A DNA stretch of 64,000 bases, taken from NCBI GenBank assembly GCA_013398295.1, contig VZSF01001093.1:1-64000 (forward strand), read 5' to 3'. The notes below the pieces were generated by a model. The model saw nothing but the letters and a program-made list of their open reading frames with translations, did not search any database and was not told the origin of the DNA. This document shows, in pieces, positions 25,801 through 38,017 of this stretch (the stretch's first letter is position 1; each line of letters starts with the position of its first letter). Source of the DNA: Chionis minor (Eukaryota > Chordata > Aves > Charadriiformes > Chionididae). A program made the position numbers and the translations under genes.

Positions 25801-28800
25801 CCAGTTTTCATTTCACATCTCAGTCCAAAGCTGTGGCAGTATAGGCAACCTTTCTGGCAAGATTCCTGATGCTTGTTCTCAACAAGAGGGCACAGAGAAA
25901 TGAAAACTGACAGAATATGGAGGTATTTGGGCCTTGTTTTCATTTGATGGTATTCTAATTTTTTTAATACCATTGGGGAGTTATTTTATATGTAATGTTA
26001 TAGAAGAGAATTACTTGTTTTGGCTAATTATATAGTCCTGTGATCACTGGCCTGTTCAACATTTTAAATTCTCTGTTTCAAAGACTTCCTTCAACAGTGG
26101 CTTAATGCAGCTAAGCAGATATATGACAGATATTTATAAGAAGCATGAAAGTGAATAAAATAGGAGAAGCCAGATAAATTAGGAGTCTGGGGATATTTGC
26201 ATCGTCTCTTCAAGAGGGTTCTGCCATGTGAGGAGTTTACTGCCTGGCAGTTTATTTCTAGTTTGTTTCTCCCACACTATTCACTGTTAATTGTGATTAG
26301 CCTTTACTGTGGCTAGGTTTATAAGCATGCTAGGTGAAGATTTACTTCAGAGGGGTGTATCTTCCACATATATTGAATATATCACTCTTATACTGTTGGT
26401 AAGAGAAGGCATTTTACACACCACAAGAATATTCAAGCCCCCTTTAAAATGGAATTCCTCTGTATACCAGTATAATATTTCCACTCTTTCAAGGACAGGA
26501 GTACAAATTCAAAAGCATTTGTATCGCTGTCTTTCTAAAATAATCAGATGTGTAGATCAGTGGTTTCAGGAGTAGACTATTAATTATATTGCTTTAGGCT
26601 CTTCTAGGAGACCATGATGGTGAGATAAGAACCTAAATATAAGAGAATCTGGTTTTCAGGACAATCATACCAAATCAGGTTCATAAGCTGTTAAACATAT
26701 GAAGGACAAGCTGGAAAAATTCTTGAAAATTTAGTGACCTAGACCCCAAAGATACTGGCTTTTGTTCCTTTTAGAGCTGTGAAGGGAAGATATTTTCATG
26801 GTTGATACTCATAGATTGTTGTTTACAGCCCAGCAGAGCACACAGAACATTATGACAGAGATAAAAACATCTCATGGATTTTATAAACATTACAGATGTC
26901 ACTTTTGCTCCTAGGAATCACACCCTATGAACCATCATGGGATAAAATGCTCTGGCAGTTGATGTTATCTAGCCCTTGGTATCTAACAGCATAGTCACAG
27001 CTATTTATAAAGTACAATAGAATTTTGCCCTACATCCTTGATATAAATGCCAAGTGCCCTGCAGTATTGTGTACTGTTTCTAGAGAAACGATCCATTAAA
27101 ACCACGCATATGAGAAAGCAAGTATTCACAACACTCCAGAAAGAAATTATAGTCTCATAGAACAATAGGGAAAATTGTCTGGCTTGCATAGGCCGTATTG
27201 ACATGCAGCAAAGCTACCCTCTTCATTAACTGCCTCCCTGTGCTAGAATTAAGGACATCCTATCTACATGGGGGACACACAGGCTTCATTTAACTTACTG
27301 CCTTAGACCCTTTGTTACAACTAAGCAAGGCTGTGCAGCTGGACAAAAAGAAAATGTGTAGAGTGCATTAATGAAGATGCAAATCCTGTAGCTGATCCTC
27401 AGGCTGCATGGGGGCAGGGCGGAGAAGTCCTTCTTCATTCCTAGAGATACATTGAACAAATATCAGGTTTATACTGCGAAAGTTCAAAATGCCTAACAGT
27501 CACAGCCAGACATTTCAGCTTTAAGGATTCTGGAGCAGTCACAGCAAAAATATGGCTTGGTCTTTTGCCATCCTTTACAGAAAGCGTATCTTCAGTATTC
27601 CCCAAAGTCCCATCCTTAGGGGAACCAGACCTCCGTCTTCTAAAGATGGTTCTCCTTCCAGGACAGGGGAAGCAGAGGACCTCAACAGAGCTCTCCCTTT
27701 TTCTGCCTTTTCCCTTTCTCTGTGCCAGCCCTTCTTTGGACTGTTGCCTATGCTACCCAAGCTTGCCAGGTCCACAGCCTTGGGGCTAGAAGTGCATTTT
27801 TAAACCTTTTATTTTTCAGATGCTGCGGCAATTTGTGTTACCCCCACCAAATTGCAATCAAAACTTCTTATTCATGTGGAACAAATTTCTCCTGGCATTT
27901 CTCATTTTTGAGTATTTGAGAGCATATTTTTCCTTTAATATCCAAGTGAATTCACTGTGGTTTGCACAAACATGCGATCACCTACAGCAGTTATCTTACT
28001 GGCCTGTATCTCCCACTGACATCCCGTGCCATCTTAACCCTGTTCGTCTAGTTCTATTATTCCTCTCTCATATTTCCTGGTCATGAAACAGTTATCTTTT
28101 TGTCTCATATTTAAAGTGCATGTTTTCTGTGGTGTGGACTATGGTTTTGGTCTCTGCTTATCCAGAGCTTAGCACACCAAAGTCCCATTTTTAGGTGGCT
28201 TTCTAAGTGCTGAAGCAATACCAAGAATAATACTCACCACTGTAATAAAATGTGATTTATTTACCTCTGTAGCTCGCCATGATGTCTAGTTATTATAAAA
28301 TTAATTCATCCAAAACACATTCAGTACCCACTATCTCTCACTCTCATACAGCAAATAAACCAACTCAACCCAAAACACTTTGCACCTATACCATTGTTTG
28401 TTGCATGAGAGAGACTGTATGAATATCCAGATAGATTAAAAACATGTCTAAAATTCACAGCCTTTTCATAATGTTACATTGTAGATTTATAATCTTCCCT
28501 AAGGAAACTAAATCAATTTTCAGGGATACTTTTTTTTTTTAACCAAGTGAGACATGATAATAAATAATCCTTCCTAGTACTTCAGGAGATAATTGGCAGG
28601 AAAACTATAGGGGGGTAATTGTTAACCAACTTGAGGTCACTCAGCTGAGGCATGCTTCTGAGTAACAAGAACATGCCCTTCAGACAAAGAATAATTAAAT
28701 GCAAAAGTTGAAAGAGAAGAAGCTGAATTCACAACACAGAGTACCTTTCAGAGGATTAGGACTGCCAGTGTTTTAATGGTGGGGATGAGTTTCCCACTTA

Positions 28801-29680
28801 TCATAGTCTAAGTGTTCCTTCACCTGCATGCATATTTGATAATGAAAGGATTTTTTTGAGACGAGAAGTTTTAAGGCTATTTAAGTTGCTTAACTTAAAA
28901 GAAAAAAGAAAATATGGAAATAGCTGGTTTCTTATAAGGAAAATATCTCACCAATCTGCACTTTCAGCTCCACCAGGCTGCAGTTCCAGCTGGAGAAGAC
29001 TCCCTCTTCCTTCTCAGCCTGGCCTGGAGGACGCTAGCATCCTCTGCTGCAACTCCTGCTGAATTCAACAGGAGTTTTGCCACTGGCCGTAACAAGAATT
29101 TGATTGTGCTTGCTGTCAGTGTGCTCCTAAAACGGTAGTAATTACTGCATGATGAGAAGCCTGACAAACAAGATGTGGTAGTTTCTTATAGTGAGTTTAA
29201 AGGCGGTGGCAAGCCAAATTTAGCCTTATGAATTTCTTATAGGCAAGACACACCCAGTGGCTGCTTCTTACACATCCTGCTTAGTCTGTTCAGAGGCTGA
29301 CTAAGGTCATACAGAGACACTTTTAGCTGCTTTGCACGCTCTGTGCAAAGGGACTATGCTCAAAGGAAACCACCATTGATTCTTGCCTCAGGAACAATGG
29401 AAATGGTCTCTCCTTTTAAGTTCACCCTGTATTCAACAATTTAAAAACACAGCACTCTCACTCATCCTAGGAGGACATGATTTCTGGAATTCTTTTCCCT
29501 GTTGTTTTCTGACTGTAAAAGGATCCTAACTCACAGTCCTCAGCCACAGTACTGAAAATTATCTGATCTGGTTAGAAATGGTGCCAAGCAAGTTTCTAGA
29601 TTTAAGAATAGTTGTTTTATAAATCTATTCAGTAGTGGTGGATTAGCATGGCCCCAGATTCAAAGAAGAGGACTCTCTTC
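22870..29680. other. Unassigned non-coding stretch
   Basis: No gene or named repeat is recognised. The sequence is AT-rich with short open frames. A pyrimidine tract ending in 'cttgcag' at 24638-24654 looks like a splice acceptor, but the sequence after it gives no convincing exon. The frame at 27552-28086 has no recognisable domain. Confidence 0.55.
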
Positions 29681-30030
29681 ACAGAACGACAGAATCGCAG
29701 AAGGATGGGGGTTGAGAGGGACCTTCAGAGATCCCTCTCTGGATCCCTCTGGATCTGTAGTCCACCCCCCCTCCCAAAGCAGGTTCACCTATAGCATGCT
29801 GGACAAGAACGCATCCAGGAGGGTTTTTAATATCTCCAAAGAAGGAGACTCCACAACCTCTCTGGGCAGCCTGTTGCAGTGCCATGTCACCCACAAAGGA
29901 AAAGAGTTTTTCCTCTTGTTGAAATGGAATTTCCTGTGTTCTAGTTTGTGCCCGTTGTCCCTTGTTCTGTTGCTGGGCACCACTGAAAATAATCTTGTCC
30001 ACATGGCGATAACCTCCAGGTACTCACAGT
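29681..30030 (-). mobile_element. CR1 LINE 3' end fragment, reverse orientation
   Basis: Read on the reverse strand this is the avian CR1 3' end. The plus strand begins with the complemented tail 'cagaatcgcagaaggatggg', then 'ctccacaacctctctgggca' (the conserved 'tgcccagagaggttgtggag' block) and 'cttgttctgttgctgggcac' further upstream in the element. About 350 bp remain, the reverse transcriptase is missing, and divergence is moderate. Open frames on both strands here belong to the element's untranslated region and carry no function. Confidence 0.92.
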
Positions 30031-33000
30031 GACCTTACCCCAGTTTCCTGTCCTGGTGCCCTCTGTACACTCAGTTGTGACCCTCTCTCTACATTATTTT
30101 CCTTTAAACTAAGGCAGGGTGGAAACCAGGTTTGTTTAGGCTCCTACTTTACGCTCAAAATTTTAGTGAAGCCGAAAGGGCCTAAGATCACCTATGGGCT
30201 GTAGAGTAGATGTGCTTTTTGGCACTCCCTACAGTCTTGGTCCCTCAGTTATCCAGATTTGAGATTTGCCCAAAGTACATATCAGCTCTCTTTTGGATTG
30301 TGTAGTTCCTGTTTCCTTATGAGAACAGGATGCTGGGAGAGGAAGGAGGGTTGTTTCACTGCTGACTCAGGAAACAGTTAGAAATCCCCACATAGCATCT
30401 CCAGAAGTCCCCTTGAGTCCTACTGCAAAAGCATAGTTTGTCTGTCTTGATGATAGAGCAGGGTCTTGTTCCTCTTTGAAGTAGGTAAAATCCTGCCTTT
30501 CTTCCTTAGGTGCCTAAGTTTCAGATGTCGGTAGCGAGCAGCCTGAGTCCAGTGCCTACATTTGCTTACTCTAAAGGCCAACGAAATGTGGGACTGAAGG
30601 CAAAGAGAAATTAATTATTCTCTACTGGGAGAAACCCTCTTTGCTTGAGAGGTCTCTCCAAGCCCTGCCCATGCCAAAGGGGTAGGCCAGGAGCAGGAAT
30701 AGAAAACAGAATCCACCAAACTTCTTGCACAGATACCTGCTGGTCATAGAGCTCTCTCCCATAGGGTATAGAAGTGAAATGTATAGTCCTGTTATCTTGG
30801 GTATGCTGTTTAAAACAGACATATTCATTCTCAGAGTAGGCAATCCAGGGGCCAGATGCATGTGGAAGTCACATCCCCTTGGCATAATGATCTGTCAGAA
30901 GTTGCCTTCAGATGTTTTCCCTCTGGAAGTAGATGTGACCTAGGTCTCAGCTTCAAATCCTCCAGATATGTGTTCATGAGGGTATTAGAAGACCAAAGGG
31001 CAGTTTCTAAGATCCATCCCACCTTCTAAAATACCCAGGCTTCCTCATTCTCTCAGAAGCTTATAAATCACTGTTCTTCAGAGAAAGATACAGATCCTTT
31101 TTATTTTTTAAACTTACAAGCACTTTTTGTCTTGCATTAAAACCTCTTTTGTTTTCAGAAACTTTCCACTTGAATTATGAAGCAGATCACAGGCCAGCAG
31201 AAAACCATTCCCAAAAGAAAAAGGCAACATAATGGAACACAAATTAAAATACACATTTAAGTACAAAGCACCTGGAGTGGTCTGGAACACAGCATGCACA
31301 TCACTTTTTAAAATATAAAGTAAATGAGTGAGTCCTAACACCCACACTTTAAAAATTGCAGTGCGTCCTAATATTTTCCACATGTGGATTTGATCAGAGT
31401 TAAAATTAGATGGGTTACAACTTGTACTTAAAAAGCTTTTCTTTGCCACAGATTGAAGAGAGTAAAGATTTGCTGAAGCATAGGGAAGGGAAGAAGCTGA
31501 ACCTTCCCCTGCTAAATACTCCGCTAATGAATATGTGTATGTTACTGGCAATCAAGAAAAAAAAGGAGTGGTTGCCATTATGGCTGATTTCTTTGTTTCT
31601 TACTGAGGTTGGTGGAACTTTGCACAGAAAGGATGTAGTAAAAAAGGTGGTGGATGAAAATCTCCTGCCTCTATATAGAGCCAACTGCTTTGTACAAGCA
31701 AGCGCAACCTGGAGGCACTGAGGCATAAATGCCTACCTAACCAACAGCCTATACCCAACTAAATAAGTGGCAGGTTTTATCGAGCCCTGGCTTGTGTGTA
31801 TCTAACAGATGATCCCTAATATAATCCTGAAATTTTCCATCAGGGCTAAATAACCTGAATTTGTGCGGCTTCCTTATATGGAAACCTGTATGTCGTCTGG
31901 GGCAGGAACAGGCAGAGGTGTCACACAGCACTCCAACAGCTTTCTTGAAAGCTGCATTTGTCCTGGAACCACAAAAGTAGCTCTTGCCTTTCCAAGCAAG
32001 GATTCCCAGAAGATGTAGTTGCCATTGGAAAGCCTCTAAACTTCCTACCAAGATGAACCCTTCTGGAGTCAGTGAAGGGTGCTTCCTTGCAAGACTGTTG
32101 GGGTCTCATGATCTGGGCAGGTGATTGTGACTCAGGTAATCTGAGCACTCTCAAAAGTTAAAACATTGACTCTAATGCAGTTCTGTAAGCAGTACGGATC
32201 ATATCTGAATACTGCCTGACTTCCCATGCTGCTTGAGCTCCCAAAGACTTGCTCCAGCTTCTGCTGGACTCATTGTAAAACCAGGATTCAGTTATTTGAG
32301 AGCAGTGCCTTCCTTGATTACTCCAAAGGCTGGGCTAGGTATCAAGGTGGGACAGCCTCAGGTCTCTCCATAGATGCAGGGAGAGTTCCTCCGGTTGTCT
32401 GTCAGGGACGAAGTTCTAAGGATCTTTGCTTTCCTTAGAAGAGTAAAACACCACACTTTCTCCATGCTGAACATGTGGTATTTCTTAAAGGTGAGTTTGA
32501 ATATAAGTGGGTCAGAAATCATTAGAGATGAACACAGAAAAGAAACCTCACGTGCTTCCACCAAAGCCTCTGTCCTCAGCAGCTGCCTTGAATTTGGTGT
32601 GGTAGAAGAACCTTTCTGAGAAATTACTGGCAGCTGTAGGAAAGTACACTGTGTTCAGCATACTCAGTATAGCATGTCAAAAATGCCCCTGAGCAGAAAA
32701 ATGGCTGCATTACTATGAATGCTGGCCATATTCTGAATGAAATGCTTACCTCCTTAGTAAAGATAAGATTAAAACGCCAACGTTTTAAAGGTGGCACAGC
32801 ACCTTCCTGAACTATATAATAAAGGAAGTGCCTTTAATATAAATGTATTTTATGAAAGAGCTGATGACATTGCAAGACAGTAGACAGTAAGAGGCATCTG
32901 GCTTTCTTCTCCGTGCATTACCAAAGGATCAGAATGCACATCTCAAATAAACCTTGGAATTTTTCAGTAATCTTCCAGCATCACAAAGAATTTGTGAATC

Positions 33001-36000
33001 TTGTATGGGGTGGATCATTGACCACTTTAAGTAGGTGTATCAGCTCTTAAGAACTGCATCCATTTACATCAGTTGAGAATGGCTGCCTGTGAGCAAACAA
33101 AATGCTGCTAGCCCTTGTGTCTCAGTTAAGAATTTAAGATATGAGTGACTAAACAAGCTGGCATCAGCTGCAGAACATCTGGCAGAGGGGATTGGTCAAA
33201 GGCTGGTGAAAGAAAAATTATATACCTTGACTTTCTGGGTAGCTTTGGGGATCTTAATTCTTTGGATAATAATTCTTGGGATAATTCAAACTAACATGAA
33301 CCAGATGCTTCTGGCATTGAAGAGTGAGAAATTAAAATGCAGAAAGAACAGAATGGCTTGGAGGCAGAAAACCAAATTTGCAGTGGGATACCTACTCTGA
33401 TCCAGGCTAGAGCTGATGAGACCTTGGCAGCCACTTCACTCTCAGTGTCTCTTGTAAGACTGGTGGCATAAAGAACAACAGCAATGAAGAGACAGAGAGG
33501 TCTGCAAACTGTGGAAGGAGGAATGACAAGAGGGACGGCTAGTCTGTAGTTTGTCTCAGTTAACACACGTGATTTAAGTGTACTTGGAAAATCAGTGAAC
33601 AGGCAGAGAAACAGGTTTCCTGGGTGCCAAGAGTCTTAATCTTGTAACTTTTTTGATAACTACTCATACAATTGTATATTTCTTGCCATAACTACATGCC
33701 CTTGCAAGAAAATCCTGTTGGGGTATGAATGGGGTATGAATAACTGAGAAAGTACCAACAAACTTTTAAAAGGCAAAGCTGGCTGGGAGCAGCAGAGGGG
33801 AGGATAAAGCAAAGTGAATACAGAATGTAATCAAGAATGGAGGGAAGCAAAGATGTCTTTTGCACCTCTTCTGGCAAAAATACAGAGATCAACAAGGAAA
33901 TAATTGAAAATCATCAGCCTGGAGAAAGATGCAGATAGCAGAGCAAGTTCAAGGAGAAGTATACACCGATATGCAACAGTCCCAGTAGGAATGTCTGTGC
34001 AAAACTGCACAGCAGGAGAATGACTCCATTTATTACAGTTTAATTTATTGGCTGCTGACAATGTGTTCTGCTCAGAACAAATACAGTGCAGTCTCTGTCT
34101 CCACAAGTATTCAGTTTAGCTAGAAAAAAAGATTAATTAAGATCTTTCAGAGTGCCTTCGGTGTATTTTAAAGCAGAGGGGTTGCACTGTCTCACTCTTG
34201 CATTCACTGTTTTTTATTGGCTATTTCACACAAGAAAGAAGTTGCTTATTAACAAATTTGACCTCCTGGTTTGCCCATTTTTCTTGCAATTCCTTTCTCC
34301 TCTTCGTTTCCAGAGGGAATTCCTTAGGCACAGACCGGAGGTGGGAATGGACCTGCTCCATCCATGTTCTACACTAAGCCCTTTCTGTTTCACAGTGGTA
34401 GGCCAGTGTTGGGACATGGTGTGAAGAGAGCAGAGAAATCAATGGAGCCCATGCCCCTGTAAGCATGTTTTTTCTACTCTACTTATTGTAGTGCAATCCA
34501 ACAGACGAAAAGTTCATGGCTACAGTTTTTTTATTGAATGTCTGCCTCTCTGTGCCTACATAATATTATAAAACATTGCCCAAACTACAGCAACATAGCA
34601 TGGAGAGGAAGACTAATCGCCCTTCAAAAAATGTGTGTATTCACAAAGTTTTAATGGCGAGGAGAGAGACTGTTTCAGACCTGTATCACCTGGAGCTGAA
34701 GGATGACGCACAAAAGACTTTCCGTTCATTTAAAAGAGGAATAAAAAAAAAGAATACTATCCATCACAGTTTATCTTGCTACCCATTGCTAAAGCTTCTT
34801 TTCACAAAATCTAGTTCCATGTGATGTGGGACACCTATTACAATCACTGCAGTTGAGAATGGAGCACACTAATTGCACTTGGTCTGAAGTCTGTAGGATG
34901 GGGTCCCATGACAGGAAGATGAGTATATCTGGAGGTAGAACTCTTTTATACTCATTATCAAGTGGCTGAATTTCTGATGGAGAACACTATATAGTCATTC
35001 AAATGGCAGTAACTCAGGTTGTAACAAAGAACCTGAGACGTACTAATAAAAGCCCCATTTCTATTTTATAAGTCACATAATGGATGTCACATTCAGTGCT
35101 TCTTAGGGTGAACAGGCTACTTATTAAGCATAGTCTATGACTTTATTTCATTTTAAAATTGCCATTTTTTCCAATTATTCTAACTTTTTAGAATTTTCTC
35201 CCTTTTAAATCAGGATATTTTTAGCATGAACTACAAGTTACAAACAGCAGAAGTTGCTATAGAAACAGAACAGGCACTTTGTAGAATGAAAATGCAGGAA
35301 GAAATATTGTTCACTATTTATCTGCTGCAGACAGTAAGATAGAATCAATAAATACATACAGGTGCGTGTCTGTGTATTTATACATATGTATGGCTATATA
35401 TGACTTTCCTTACTGTATCTGTGCATTCTTCAGTGCTCATCCTTGCATCCCAACATTTAGCCAAATTTTGGCACTCCTGCACTAGCAGGCTATTATCCCC
35501 AGCTACATACAACTACGCTGTAGCTGGGTGCCCTGCAAGCATCTCTCTATTCAGTCAGCCAAACCGCTGCAAGTAAAACTGATGGGATATTGCAGCACAG
35601 CTAGAGGCAGGTGCCTTGGATAGAGCGGTAAGGGAAAAAGCTATTCAGCAGTCTGACTAATCTCCCATTATTTGACCCTCATCACACACTACATTGGACA
35701 CTGCTAACAGAGGGGACTCATCTGGCTTTTTCCCTCTCGACCTGAATCAGCCCTTAGCATACAGCCATTCTGATTTTTCATTTAAAAGCCCTTTGCATGC
35801 TGTCTTGGTTGTAAAAATAAACTTCATGTTCTAGCAACTTTAAACTAAACAAAGGTAATTTCCAGTCATAGGATTTGTGTTATTTCTAAAGTCTGTATCT
35901 CTAAATGCTGTGCTAAGCCTTATCTATAGAGGGGCTAATATGGATGAAGTATTACATAATTTTAAGCCACTGGGAAGCAGACTCAAAGCCAACTGTAACA

Positions 36001-37274
36001 GCATGGATTACTGAACCAGATTCATAGGAAAGAATACTGTATAGATTACACTTCATGTACTCATTAGATTGTAACAAAAAACATTAGGTGTTTCATGGTC
36101 AAGGTGCTTGCAAGATTGGGCCTGAACCATATTTCTTGCTTCTGCTCTGAAACCTTTTATTTAACTTCATTGTTCTTTGTAATGATTATATAGTTCAGCT
36201 TTATGACCATTCTGTGTTAAGAACAGGTCAGAAAAATATCTACCAGAGATAATTTAGAAATAGTTGATCCTGCCCTGAGAGAGGAGAAGCTGGAGACAAG
36301 GGAACAAACTGGATAAGAATCAAAGACCCTTCCAGAGTTATTTTTAATGTGTTCTGTTATTGTTAGAGTAGCTTAATACTGTCTTAAGGAAAAAGATTTT
36401 TCTGCTGCTTCAGAATTCATATATAATCTTGGCAAACCACTTAGGACTTGATTTCTGAGTACTTAGGTGTCCCAAATAGGAGATGGTTGCTTACAGTGAT
36501 TACCAAGAGGATCTTGGAAATCATGCTATGTGTTTTTCCACGTTAGTTGCCCAAATACCTTTGTGAAGCTGTTTTTTTCACATATTATTATCAATTGTGA
36601 GCTCCTGGTTTCCCAGATGTCTTACCTGGATGGGGCCTTAGTGTCTGTTTTGCAGGAGAGCTGTGGACTCACAGCTCCAACACAAGCTAGCGGAGCCATC
36701 CTGGGGTATCTAGAGCTGTGTCTGAGTCCAGTCACTCAAAAATATGTGTCCTATTGTTGAACACTGTACTCCAGGTGCTGTGCACTGCATCCATACCCTG
36801 GCTCTCTGTCAGGGCAAGACTTAGATGTATCTCCTTAGGCAAGAGGTCTCCTCTGGAAAGCAATCTGGAGGGGTCTTCTGTGATGTCTAGGGGGTTGCCT
36901 CGTCTGGATGGAACCCTGTGGCAGGATTTGGTGTGTAACATGCCTACCCCCACCATTTAAACGTAAACAAATGGGCACCCAAATGAAGGGTTTTTACTTT
37001 CAGCCTTTTGCCTCAGTTCATGGTTTATAAAAAGGGGATATTGTGAGGAAATTTTTTGAGCACTATGATGTCATGAGAGGTACAACAGAAATCCTCATGA
37101 GAAAATTAAGATTCTTAACTTCCAGGCAGGACTGGAAAATTGTTCATGTTATATAGCCTAGGACTACACACAGAATGGTAAAGGAAGAGTAATATATTGA
37201 AGAGCTGCTTGTTAAATAAGCAACATGTATCTCAGATACTGAATAAGGCAGGGGCCCTAGAGAAAAAATAGTAA
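30031..37274. other. Unassigned non-coding stretch
   Basis: No gene or named repeat is recognised. A perfect 11-bp direct duplication of 'ggggtatgaat' lies at 33720-33741. Open frames of about 100 codons occupy both strands at 31410-31726 without domains. A 64-codon plus-strand frame at 33206 has a hydrophobic stretch, but nothing else supports it. The part from 34900 to 36500 is AT-rich and featureless. Confidence 0.55.
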
Positions 37275-37279
37275 ATGAC
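37275..37279. repeat. 5-bp target-site duplication, left copy (ATGAC)
   Basis: ATGAC directly precedes the LTR start 'tgtcctgg' and is repeated exactly after the LTR end at 38013-38017. Confidence 0.9.
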
Positions 37280-38012
37280 TGTCCTGGTTTGAGGTAAAAG
37301 ACAACCAAGTTTCTGTTCAATAATTTTACTTGGCAGCTAAGCCTCTTCTCACTAACTGAACTTTCTGAAATTAACAGCCTATTGTTTAGACAATGTTAGC
37401 TCCCAGAGAGATAGGACCTGATTGTTTCTAATTTATGCCAACAAATGGTATGCAGAGAGGCTCCTGCTCATACTTATTGCTATAGCAACCAAAGTCAGCT
37501 AACTTTGCTATTTGCACCGTTGGAGGGTCAGAAGCAGAAGAGGGTAGAGGGGTCTCACCTGCGGGGAGGATTGGACAGGGCAAGTGACCCAAAACTGACC
37601 AAAAGGCTATTCCATCCCATCTATCTCATGCTCAGTATAAAAACTGAGGGATCAAAGGTTCAGTCCTCTTTCTTCAGCGGCCTGCATCTGAGGAGGACTC
37701 TGCCGTTGATCCTGATCCATGCATTCCTGAATCCAGATTTGTAATCCAGGTCCCATCCACCACTGAGTCCAGTCAGGGACTTCCCCGGTGATGTGATTGT
37801 CATCCTGGGAGCTCCATATCGGTTTTTTATATATTGTATATATTTCATGATTTTCTTATTATTTCATTATTAAGATTTCATAAAGTAGTTTAGGGGTTTT
37901 TTTTTCCAAACTCATAGGTCTCTTTCTTTCTGTCCCTCCTCTCCTTGGAGAGGGAGTTGGGGGAGAGCATCTGTTGTTCATTTCAGTGGCCAGTTCAACC
38001 CGAACCAGAACA
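37280..38012 (+). mobile_element. Avian ERV solo LTR, 733 bp
   Basis: A complete solo LTR with canonical TG...CA ends: it starts 'tgtcctggtttgaggtaaaa' and ends 'gttcaacccgaaccagaaca', flanked by a perfect ATGAC duplication. A strong TATA box ('cagtataaaaactgag', TATA at 37636) marks the U3 promoter. A 'cataaa' at 37879-37884 may be the polyadenylation signal. The five-base duplication fits an ERVL-like or gamma/epsilon-like class rather than the six-base ERVK type. No internal retroviral sequence remains. The first 14 bases match the start of the LTR at 56586-57277 but the two diverge after that, so they are different families or subfamilies. Confidence 0.9.
37636..37643 (+). promoter_or_regulatory. 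LTR TATA box
   Basis: 'tataaaaa' sits about 356 bp into the LTR, a plausible U3/R boundary position. Transcription would begin roughly 25-30 bp downstream. It is a potential cryptic promoter facing the plus strand. Confidence 0.55.
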
Positions 38013-38017
38013 ATGAC
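38013..38017. repeat. 5-bp target-site duplication, right copy (ATGAC)
   Basis: ATGAC follows the LTR's terminal CA and is identical to the five bases before its start. Confidence 0.9.

Noticed and set aside
29679..30032. Open frames of about 107 codons on both strands
   Set aside because: They are translations of the CR1 3' untranslated region.
33206..33400. 64-codon forward frame with a hydrophobic segment and basic tail
   Set aside because: It has a single weak feature, no homology recognised, no promoter or exon signals, and AT-rich context that favours hydrophobic codons.
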